Below, piece after piece: positions 57,198 to 64,000 of a DNA stretch of 64,000 bases. A program made the translations under genes and the position numbers. Source of the stretch: CAYTYX01 sp964442325 (GTDB lineage: Bacteria > Patescibacteriota > Saccharimonadia > Saccharimonadales > UBA10212); assembly GCA_964442325.1 (NCBI GenBank), contig CAYTYX010000001.1, positions 62,001-126,000 on the forward strand. Direction: 5' to 3'. Each line of letters opens with the position of its first letter. Position 1 is the stretch's first letter. The notes under the pieces were generated by a model. The model ran no database searches and was not told the DNA's origin. It saw only the letters and a list, made by a program, of their open reading frames with translations.

Positions 57198-57601
57198 TGT
57201 TGGCTGATATATACAGAGTAGATTTTAGCAAAGGTCAGTTGCTGGAAATTGAACCAGGCAATGTTTCGCCATTGTGCCGTCCGCTAAATCGATTAAGACA
57301 GCTCGGTGGCGAGACTGTGCGCCGGCTGTCACTAGTTGAAGAACCAGAAAGTTCATCAGAAGAAAACATCAGGCGAGCTGTAATGCTTTGGTTGGCCGCA
57401 GAGGCGCTACGTCAAGAGGCTATAACCGGCCAGCTGGATGAGGATGGGAAGATTGAAATGATAGATTTAGTGCTAAAAAAAGAAGCTATCGTGGACGGGC
57501 TTTCTGCCGCCGACCGAATGGAAGTCGTCCGGCAGGCTCAGATAGCTCTTGGCGAAGATGAAGCCACAATATTAACTAAGATAAAAGGAGAAACATTCTA
57601 A
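57197..57601 (+). CDS. Unknown heat-shock operon protein C
   Basis: A 134-residue acidic helical protein with ENIRRAVMLWLAAEALRQEA and a C-terminal ADRMEVVRQAQIALGEDEAT. The helical pattern could be a small adaptor; no family recognised. TAATG overlaps on both sides, the second with dnaK. Confidence 0.65.
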   Translation: MLADIYRVDFSKGQLLEIEPGNVSPLCRPLNRLRQLGGETVRRLSLVEEPESSSEENIRRAVMLWLAAEALRQEAITGQLDEDGKIEMIDLVLKKEAIVDGLSAADRMEVVRQAQIALGEDEATILTKIKGETF

Positions 57602-59517
57602 TGGCAAAAATTATAGGGATCGATTTAGGAACAACTAACAGCGCGATGGCGGTGATGCAGTCTGGCAAGCCGGAAATTATCGCTAACTCTGAGGGCAACC
57701 GCACTACGCCTAGCGTAGTGGCAATCAATAAAAACGGTGAGCGCCTAGTAGGCCAGGTGGCCAACCGCCAGCGGGTTACTAACCCAACCAATACTATTTT
57801 TGGCATCAAGCGTTTGATTGGTCGCAAGTTCGAGGACGAAGAAGTTCAACGTGATCTCAAGCTGATGCCCTACAAAATTGTCAAAGCCGGCAGCGGCGTC
57901 AAAGTCGAAATGGCCGACAAAGAATACAGCCCCGAAGAAGTGTCGGGTATGATTTTATCTAAACTTAAAGCCGATGCCGAGGCGTACCTTGGCGAGCCGG
58001 TTACTGAAGCCGTCATTACCGTGCCGGCCTACTTTGACGATAGCCAGCGCCAAGCCACCAAAGACGCCGGTAAAATTGCCGGCCTGGAAGTCAAGCGCAT
58101 CATCAACGAGCCAACTGCCGCCGCACTGGCCTATGGCCTAGATAAGGGCAAAGAAGAAAAAATTGTCGTCTTTGACCTAGGTGGCGGTACGTTCGACGTA
58201 TCAATCTTGCAACTAGGCGACGGCGTGTTTGAAGTTTTAAGCACCAACGGCGATACCCACCTGGGCGGCGAAGATTTTGATATGCGCATTGTTAATCACT
58301 TTGTCGAGCAGTTCAAAAAAGATTCCGGCATAGACGTCCGCGAAGACAAAGCTGCTATGCAGCGCCTCAAAGAAGAGGCCGAAAAAGCTAAAAAAGAGCT
58401 GTCTACAACAGAGGTTGCCGACATTAACCTACCGTTTCTAACGGCCGATGCCGAAGGCCCTAAGCACTTTGAGTACAAACTGACCCGCGCCAAGTTAATT
58501 GAGCTAGTGCAAGAACTCATCGACAAAGTCGAGAGTCCGTGCCAAAAAGCAATTAAAGACGCCAAGCTAACTAACGCCGACATTAACGAGATTGTGCTGG
58601 TTGGTGGTATGACCCGCATGCCGGCCGTCATTGAAAAAGTTAAACAAATTTTTGGCAAGGATCCGTTGCAGGGTGTCAACCCGGACGAAGTCGTGGCCGT
58701 GGGCGCTGCCATTCAGGGCGGCGTGTTGCAGGGTGATGTCAAAGACGTGTTGCTGCTAGATGTCACGCCTTTGTCTCTAGGAATCGAGACGCTTGGAGGT
58801 GTGACCACCAAGCTAATCGAGCGCAACACCACCATCCCAACCAGTAAGAACGAAACTTTCTCTACAGCTGCTGATAACCAGCCGAGTGTGGAAATTCACG
58901 TACTGCAGGGCGAGCGCGAAATGGCCGCCGACAATAAATCGCTAGGCAGATTTGTGCTAGACGGCATTCCACCGGCGCCGCGCGGTGTGCCACAAATCGA
59001 AGTCACATTTAACACTGACGCCAACGGCATTTTAAACGTGACAGCCAAAGATAAAGGGACCGGAAAAGAGCAATCAATCACCATCCAGGGTAGCGGCAAT
59101 CTAGATAAAGTCGAAGTTGAAAAAGCCGCCAAAGAAGCCGAGGTTCACGCCAAAGAAGATAAGAAAAAGCGCGAAGCCATAGAAGTTAAAAACCAGCTAG
59201 ACAACGCGGTTTACCAGGCCGAGAAAATGAAAACCGACTACAAAGACAAGCTAGCCGAGGATGATCTAAAGAAAATCGACGAAGCCATTACCGAAGCTAA
59301 AACGCACTTGGAAGCGACCGACAAAGACGAGTTGGAAAAAGCTGCTAAAGCTTTGAGCGAGGCTATAATGCCTATCGGTGCCAAAATGTACGAAGCTGCT
59401 CAAAAAGATGCTCCGGCAGAAGATACTAAAGACGACAAGAAAAAGAAGTCCGACAAAGAAGAGCCAATTGAGGGCGAAGTCGTCGACGACAAAGACGCCA
59501 AGAAAGACGAAAAATAA
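57601..59517 (+). CDS. dnaK: Chaperone protein DnaK (Hsp70)
   Basis: A 638-residue chaperone. ATPase motifs GIDLGTTNSAMAV, FDLGGGTFDVSILQ and VLVGGMTRMPAV are present, then the substrate domain (LLLDVTPLSLGIETLGG) and a helical lid. The C-terminus is acidic and lysine-rich (EEPIEGEVVDD). Length is normal. It works with DnaJ and GrpE from the same operon. TAATG overlaps the previous and the next gene. Confidence 0.98.
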   Translation: MAKIIGIDLGTTNSAMAVMQSGKPEIIANSEGNRTTPSVVAINKNGERLVGQVANRQRVTNPTNTIFGIKRLIGRKFEDEEVQRDLKLMPYKIVKAGSGVKVEMADKEYSPEEVSGMILSKLKADAEAYLGEPVTEAVITVPAYFDDSQRQATKDAGKIAGLEVKRIINEPTAAALAYGLDKGKEEKIVVFDLGGGTFDVSILQLGDGVFEVLSTNGDTHLGGEDFDMRIVNHFVEQFKKDSGIDVREDKAAMQRLKEEAEKAKKELSTTEVADINLPFLTADAEGPKHFEYKLTRAKLIELVQELIDKVESPCQKAIKDAKLTNADINEIVLVGGMTRMPAVIEKVKQIFGKDPLQGVNPDEVVAVGAAIQGGVLQGDVKDVLLLDVTPLSLGIETLGGVTTKLIERNTTIPTSKNETFSTAADNQPSVEIHVLQGEREMAADNKSLGRFVLDGIPPAPRGVPQIEVTFNTDANGILNVTAKDKGTGKEQSITIQGSGNLDKVEVEKAAKEAEVHAKEDKKKREAIEVKNQLDNAVYQAEKMKTDYKDKLAEDDLKKIDEAITEAKTHLEATDKDELEKAAKALSEAIMPIGAKMYEAAQKDAPAEDTKDDKKKKSDKEEPIEGEVVDDKDAKKDEK

Positions 59518-59897
59518 TGTACGAACGCCGCGTTAGAGTACTTGGTGACTCAGAACCCATTCCTACCGACGCCGTTCCAGTATTTGGGCCATTTGAGCCC
59601 GACCCTGAAATAGACAGGTTAGTTGCAGAAGAGCGAGTAAGATTTTTGGCCGAGGAAGCTGCTCGCGAGCGAGGAGAGTGGCCGGTTGAGGCACCGTATT
59701 GGCAAGATCCAGCGAATTTGACGACCGACGAAGAAGTGGCGCTGGCAATGGGAGATTTCTACGATAAAGGCTACGACGGCCACATTCCAACTTACGAGGA
59801 AGAAGCTCTAGTCCATTACCAAGAACAAGCTAGACTAAGCGAACAAGCCGCCATTGACAGCGGAGCCGCTAAGCCAGACGGCGGTTTAGGCCAGTAA
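59517..59897 (+). CDS. Unknown heat-shock operon protein D
   Basis: A 126-residue very acidic protein (MYERRVRVLGDSEPIPTDAV; RLVAEERVRFLAEEAARERG) with no recognised domain. It overlaps the dnaK stop by 1 nt (TAATG). A gap of 16 nt before the next gene is the largest inside the operon. Confidence 0.65.
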   Translation: MYERRVRVLGDSEPIPTDAVPVFGPFEPDPEIDRLVAEERVRFLAEEAARERGEWPVEAPYWQDPANLTTDEEVALAMGDFYDKGYDGHIPTYEEEALVHYQEQARLSEQAAIDSGAAKPDGGLGQ

Positions 59898-59913
59898 GGT
59901 AAAATAATAATAG

Positions 59914-60336
59914 ATGACAGCTATCGGAATTCCACGATCTCCCGAACATTTACACGAGCCTTCGATGAGTGAATTGAACCGTAGGGCTCTTGAACTTATT
60001 ACTGACCAAGACCGAGTTAATGTTTTGAGCGACTTTAATCTTTATTTTGTCAGCTGGGCTGAAAAAGATGGAACAACTTATCTAGTGTCAGAACAAGATG
60101 GTGTAGTAAAGGCCGTAAAGACTATTTCGGTCGAGGGGCGGATGGGCAAGAAGCAGCAACAAATTGTCTATAGCTATGAGTGGAATTCACAATCTCCAGA
60201 AGATATTTCCCGCCAGAAGTACGGAGATTTTGTCGGCTTTGGGCCTACACAAATCGATGACATAGATAGAACCGTCCTGGCTGTAGAGCGGCAATTTATT
60301 GAAAATAATCAAGCCACGCGTCGAGGATCAGCTTAA
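59914..60336 (+). CDS. Unknown heat-shock operon protein E
   Basis: A 140-residue protein, probably alpha+beta: RALELITDQDRVNVLSDFNL, FVSWAEKDGTTYLVSEQDG and QQIVYSYEWNS. No family recognised. Ends with a TAATG overlap to the next gene. Confidence 0.65.
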   Translation: MTAIGIPRSPEHLHEPSMSELNRRALELITDQDRVNVLSDFNLYFVSWAEKDGTTYLVSEQDGVVKAVKTISVEGRMGKKQQQIVYSYEWNSQSPEDISRQKYGDFVGFGPTQIDDIDRTVLAVERQFIENNQATRRGSA

Positions 60337-60587
60337 TGGTGAGAGCTGAGGATGCGCCATTATCCAGTGACGAGCTGGAGCTACATGCTGTTCCTCATCA
60401 ACCCACTGAAAGCAGTAGAGCCGAAATTAAAAGCGCGCTTGATGACCTACGGTCGCAGGAGATGCTCGGTTCTTTAATTGGCTACCTGCAAGACGGACCT
60501 GACCACGAGCTTTCTTTTGACCATACCCGCGAAGTTATCGACCGGCTAATCTATCGAGAATACCAAAAACGTAATGGCCAAGCGTGA
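60336..60587 (+). CDS. Unknown heat-shock operon protein F
   Basis: An 83-residue acidic helical protein (AEIKSALDDLRSQEMLGSLI; DHTREVIDRLIYREYQKR). It overlaps dnaJ by 14 nt. No family recognised. Confidence 0.65.
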   Translation: MVRAEDAPLSSDELELHAVPHQPTESSRAEIKSALDDLRSQEMLGSLIGYLQDGPDHELSFDHTREVIDRLIYREYQKRNGQA

Positions 60588-61692
60588 TTATTACGAAGTT
60601 TTGGGCGTTAGTAAAAGCGCCAGCCCGGATGAGCTCAAAAAAGCTTACCGGCGTTTGGCTGTCGAGCACCATCCAGATCGCGGTGGCGACGAAATAAAAT
60701 TTAAAGAAATTTCCGAAGCTTACGAAGTTTTAAAGGACGAGCAAAAGCGCAAACGCTACGACCAATTTGGCCACGCCGGCGTCGGCAGCAGCGCCGCCAG
60801 CGACGGCAACCCGTTCGGTGGCTTTGGCGGTTTTGGCGCTGGCGGGCAAGGCGGCCAGGAGTTCAACTTCGATTTTGGCGATCTAGGCCTCGGCGATATT
60901 TTGGGCAGTTTTTTTGGCGGCTCAGCCGGCAGTCATAGTAGCCAGCCAAACCGCGGCCGTGATGTCGAGACGACCATCGAAATTAATTTTGAACAAGCTG
61001 TCTTTGGCGCTGAAGTCGAGTTAGATTTGTCACTGGAAGACACTTGCCAACATTGCAAAGGCGATGGCGCCGAGCCGGGCTACGAATTAAAAACCTGCGA
61101 CGAGTGCAAAGGCTCTGGCCAAATTACTCGCGTGACACGAACTATGTTTGGTAACATCCAACAAGCCAGAACTTGTCCCAAATGCCACGGCCGCGGCAAG
61201 ATTCCCGAAAAGGAATGTAGCGTTTGCGATGGCAAAGGCACTCACCGCCGCCGCCAAGACATCAAGTTAAAAGTTCCGCCCGGCATTGACGACGGCGCGG
61301 TTATCCGCTTGCACGAACGCGGCGAAGCCGTGATGAGCGCGCCAAAAGGCGACCTGTACGTCAACATCCGTGTTAAGCCACACAAGCGGTTTACACGCGA
61401 GGGCGAGCTGATTCTAAGCAACCAACATATCAGCATGGTTGAGGCGGCGCTGGGTACCGAAATCGAAGTCGAAACAGTTGACGGTCCGGTTCGCATGAAA
61501 GTGCCAGCCGGCACTCAAAGCGGCACTGACTTTAAATTGTCCGGCCATGGCGTGCCGCACCTGCGTGGCAGTAGCCGCGGCGCTCACATTGTAACGATCC
61601 TAGTTGATACGCCTACCAAACTTAGTCACGACCAAAAAGAAATCTTAGAAAAACTCGCCAAAACCGAAGGCAAAAAAGGCCTGTTTGGTTAG
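60574..61692 (+). CDS. dnaJ: Chaperone protein DnaJ (Hsp40)
   Basis: A 372-residue type I J-protein. The J-domain (1-65) has the HPD motif in EHHPDRGG. A Gly/Phe-rich linker (about 75-120) and four zinc-type repeats follow: CQHCKGDG, CDECKGSG, CPKCHGRG and CSVCDGKG. The two-lobed substrate domain completes it. It stimulates DnaK. The last gene of the CIRCE operon; its stop overlaps the convergent gene by 4 nt. Confidence 0.98.
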   Translation: MAKRDYYEVLGVSKSASPDELKKAYRRLAVEHHPDRGGDEIKFKEISEAYEVLKDEQKRKRYDQFGHAGVGSSAASDGNPFGGFGGFGAGGQGGQEFNFDFGDLGLGDILGSFFGGSAGSHSSQPNRGRDVETTIEINFEQAVFGAEVELDLSLEDTCQHCKGDGAEPGYELKTCDECKGSGQITRVTRTMFGNIQQARTCPKCHGRGKIPEKECSVCDGKGTHRRRQDIKLKVPPGIDDGAVIRLHERGEAVMSAPKGDLYVNIRVKPHKRFTREGELILSNQHISMVEAALGTEIEVETVDGPVRMKVPAGTQSGTDFKLSGHGVPHLRGSSRGAHIVTILVDTPTKLSHDQKEILEKLAKTEGKKGLFG

Positions 61693-63521
61693 TTATTCAA
61701 ACCGGTGTGCAAAAGACCGCCCCACTCCACGGCCGTGAAGCCATTGCGGGTTGGCGTGCTGAAGTGTTGAGCGGGCAAGCCATAGGGTTTATCTAAACCC
61801 TGAAAGTCTAGGAACACTCGAATCAGAGTTTGCGGCGCAGGGTTGATGTGTAGCGGCGCCAAACGATTCATCTCGGTTGTGCCCAACCAGCTCAAGCGGA
61901 CATACGGCTGCGTGATAGACTGCAATTTTGGTTGCCAAAAAGTCATAAAGTCGTTTATTTCATTTGTCGTTAAGCCCTGCGCACTCAATTGGGCGCGGAC
62001 TGTAGTGCTAGCGTCTTTGGTTGGTACAATTGCTCCGCTATTTATCTGCGGATAGAAACCGTAGCCGTAACCTTCCCAGAACAAGCTTGGATAATACTTG
62101 CCTTGATAGGTTAATGAACCATCCGGATGCGTGGTGACATTCTGCCAGCCATGAGTGCCGTAAAACGGGTCGGACTTTGTTATTTGGGCACCCACACTAA
62201 CCGATACATTGGTGGTTGTAGTGGGATAAAGATAAATTACCGGCTTGGCACAGCCGCCGTGGATGACTAGACTATCATTCAAATACAGCACATATTCGCC
62301 AAAGTCATTCTTGACCAAGAAATAGCCGTGTTGGCTAGAGAACTGGCTGATTGTCAGATTTCTATATTTTTTAGCGAGGGCTGCGTTATCTGGAATGTAA
62401 TCCTCCTTAAATATTTTCTTAGCCAGCGCATTGGATATTGGTAGCTGATAAACGGTCTGGCCCTTGGGAGTAGTGCCAACGGCGCTTAACATACTTTTGG
62501 TGATCCCTTTGGCAACTACGTAACCATTCGATCCACAGCCAGTGCCTCCGGTAAAGTAGGTGCTTACGTTATTTGCGCCGCTAGACCAGTTAATTTTAAG
62601 TGCCGATGGGGCCGAAGCAATTTCGCCGTATAAGATGTAAGGAATCGAAAACAAGTGATTATAAACTCCATATATTTGCACTAGCTTAAAGGTAGACTGG
62701 TCGTCGTTTGTTGCCTGGTAATAATCGAGCATGCCGCTTGAGCCAATAAGTTTTATGTTGGCTAGTGGTGTGGTGGCATTAGAGCCCAGCGAGGAGCCCT
62801 CGATTGAAGTTAGCCCACCGCTCATAAATCCAGCCATCCCGATTCCCTGAGTAATGGGATTAGCCGGGTCGGAGTAGGCACTGGCAAGACTTTGACCAGC
62901 TATGGTTACATTTTGTGGGAATAATACGTCTGTAAGTTTAATGTGGTCATCTATCACTACGTTTTTAGCCAGCGATTTATTATAGGCATCTACGTTTGAT
63001 GTGCTGCTGGCATCCATTTGCGCCAGAATCGTATATCTGATTGCCTTGCCTAGGGCAAACAGCTCGATCTGGCGAGCTAAGCTGCAAGTTGGTAACGTTG
63101 CCACAACAATTGGCTGCTCGTCTTTTGTAACGCCAACTTGGTAATAGGCAAACACGGGTATTTTTGCTTTATTGCACAATTGCTGGGTGGTTTTGTTATC
63201 AGTAAAGAAGTGCAAATTTGCCAGCCTAATTGGGTTTTCAAAGTAAGTGCTTCCGGTTAGCGGGATGGCCTTGGGTTCTGGCGGTGGAGTGTACACCGGC
63301 AGCTCGGCAGTTGTGGCTGGCGCGGTCTCAGTCGTAGTTACTGAAGCCGAGCTTGGGGCTTGATTGTGGCGGTGCGTCACGATGAGATTTACCCCGACGG
63401 CAATAGCCAGGATTAACCCGGCAAAAAACGCCAAGCTCCAACTTGAGTTGACGATTTTTATAGCCCGCAATCGCTCAGCCGCGCGTTTGACCAGCTTCAG
63501 TGGACTAGTGATGTTTGTCAT
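61689..63521 (-). CDS. Membrane-anchored exported protein, 610 residues
   Basis: N-terminal cytoplasmic part (1-28), one membrane helix (about 29-49), a Pro/Thr linker, then a large outer domain. GCAKPVIYLYPTTTTNVSVS near 430 contains KPVIYLYP, a motif I associate with widespread secreted proteins of unknown function. Four outer cysteines are visible. A lytic or binding role is possible but unsupported. It converges on dnaJ with no intergenic space. Confidence 0.7.
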   Translation of the reverse strand: MTNITSPLKLVKRAAERLRAIKIVNSSWSLAFFAGLILAIAVGVNLIVTHRHNQAPSSASVTTTETAPATTAELPVYTPPPEPKAIPLTGSTYFENPIRLANLHFFTDNKTTQQLCNKAKIPVFAYYQVGVTKDEQPIVVATLPTCSLARQIELFALGKAIRYTILAQMDASSTSNVDAYNKSLAKNVVIDDHIKLTDVLFPQNVTIAGQSLASAYSDPANPITQGIGMAGFMSGGLTSIEGSSLGSNATTPLANIKLIGSSGMLDYYQATNDDQSTFKLVQIYGVYNHLFSIPYILYGEIASAPSALKINWSSGANNVSTYFTGGTGCGSNGYVVAKGITKSMLSAVGTTPKGQTVYQLPISNALAKKIFKEDYIPDNAALAKKYRNLTISQFSSQHGYFLVKNDFGEYVLYLNDSLVIHGGCAKPVIYLYPTTTTNVSVSVGAQITKSDPFYGTHGWQNVTTHPDGSLTYQGKYYPSLFWEGYGYGFYPQINSGAIVPTKDASTTVRAQLSAQGLTTNEINDFMTFWQPKLQSITQPYVRLSWLGTTEMNRLAPLHINPAPQTLIRVFLDFQGLDKPYGLPAQHFSTPTRNGFTAVEWGGLLHTGLNN

Positions 63522-63594
63522 TTTCTAAACTCTTAATCGTAGTGTATGAGCGGTGATAATATTATGCAACTACAATTTTACTTTGGTGAATTAA

Positions 63595-64000
63595 CTAGGC
63601 ACTTAGGTGTTCGGCTTCGGACACAGGGCCAACTTGGTTTAAACGATAATACAAGGCTCGCTTGTTACTACGGGCAATATCGTCGGCTCTTTTATATAAA
63701 CTCTCGGCCGATTCGCTTGGGGCTAGGATGGCTATGCCAAAACTGACGCCTACTTTTAATCTACCCGGTAGCTGTAACTTCTCGACAGCCGAATCGAATG
63801 CTTTAGCATAGCGGGCAGTAGTAGAACGCATTAGCTGATCCTCGGATTGCTCGTTTGTAGCCGCGAAGCCGGGCAGGATTGCGTAGTACTCATCGCCGCC
63901 AAGTCGACCGGCCAAATCCGTTCCACGGGCTGCTTGGTTCAAGGAATTGCCAACAGCGGCTAGTAGTGCGTCGCCAAGCTGGTGTCCCAGCTTGTCGTTA
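63595..64000 (-). CDS. GGDEF-domain protein (diguanylate cyclase), partial
   Basis: The C-terminal 134 residues of a GGDEF domain; the start lies beyond the right edge. NDKLGHQLGDALL, then RLGGDEYYAILPG with a catalytic-type GGDEY, and a product-inhibition I-site RGTD placed as in active cyclases. The C-terminal SFGIAILAPSESAESLYKRAD completes the fold. It would make c-di-GMP from GTP. Any sensory domain is out of view. Confidence 0.9.
   Translation of the reverse strand, partial: NDKLGHQLGDALLAAVGNSLNQAARGTDLAGRLGGDEYYAILPGFAATNEQSEDQLMRSTTARYAKAFDSAVEKLQLPGRLKVGVSFGIAILAPSESAESLYKRADDIARSNKRALYYRLNQVGPVSEAEHLSA

Noticed and set aside
1..64000. Recoded TGA (Gly or Trp)
   Set aside because: Conserved proteins such as phosphoketolase and several others end at TGA at the expected length, and no conserved gene has internal TGA.
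1..64000. CRISPR arrays, insertion sequences or rRNA genes
   Set aside because: No regularly spaced repeats, no transposase-like protein and no rRNA signature were seen on either strand.

Overview
The window looks like a chromosomal segment of a Patescibacteria (CPR) genome, most likely a Candidatus Saccharibacteria (TM7) relative. This rests on gene content and is inference. Supporting signs are a compact layout, many short proteins of no recognisable family, a phosphoketolase/acetate kinase pair, an archaeal-type AspRS, a shortened HrcA and a half-length TsaB. TGA works as a stop codon throughout, which argues against the recoded Gracilibacteria and SR1 lineages. Many genes have a -10 hexamer only 6-8 nt before the start codon and no Shine-Dalgarno, so leaderless transcripts appear common.

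Layout. 1-3.0 kb: acetate kinase (cut by the left edge) and phosphoketolase. 3.1-3.6 kb: a foreign-looking gene resembling the phage Mu Gam end-binding protein. 3.6-6.4 kb: YdeI-like protein, P-loop kinase, a coiled-coil membrane protein, tRNA-Asn, a PRC-barrel protein and two structured intergenic elements. 6.4-7.6 kb: a self-contained four-gene island with its own promoter and terminator, GC-rich and actinophage-like. 7.7-13.7 kb: lamin-tail surface protein, tsaE, tsaB, rny, HIT and CapA proteins, then tRNA-Pro. 13.8-17.8 kb (minus): membrane protein, KefB-type antiporter, a small Tat-like protein, tatC and tatA.

18.2-27.7 kb is the most unusual part: five phage tail-fibre/tail-spike-like proteins that share one N-terminal module, four of them behind the same promoter-leader repeat. 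Their C-terminal halves are entirely different. Three are followed, with start/stop overlap, by a small gene of a possibly common family. No phage capsid, terminase or baseplate genes lie nearby. A repertoire of exchangeable adhesins or receptor-binding proteins, perhaps for contact with a host bacterium, is a reasonable inference.

27.7-43 kb: NRAMP transporter, a 30-codon gene with a strong promoter, DsbA, CBS protein, AspRS, GNAT, several unknown genes, a VIT1-type transporter, an MMPL exporter, VKOR and a Nudix protein. DsbA and VKOR would together supply disulfide formation outside the membrane. 43-52.9 kb: two paralogous membrane-anchored proteins with predicted beta-propellers, AlkA, an ABC exporter and a MurJ-like flippase. 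53-61.7 kb: lepA, then a CIRCE-controlled heat-shock operon (hrcA, grpE, dnaK, dnaJ) in which six small unknown genes are interleaved with the chaperone genes, mostly with 1-nt start/stop overlaps. The window ends with a membrane-anchored secreted protein and a GGDEF domain cut by the right edge.
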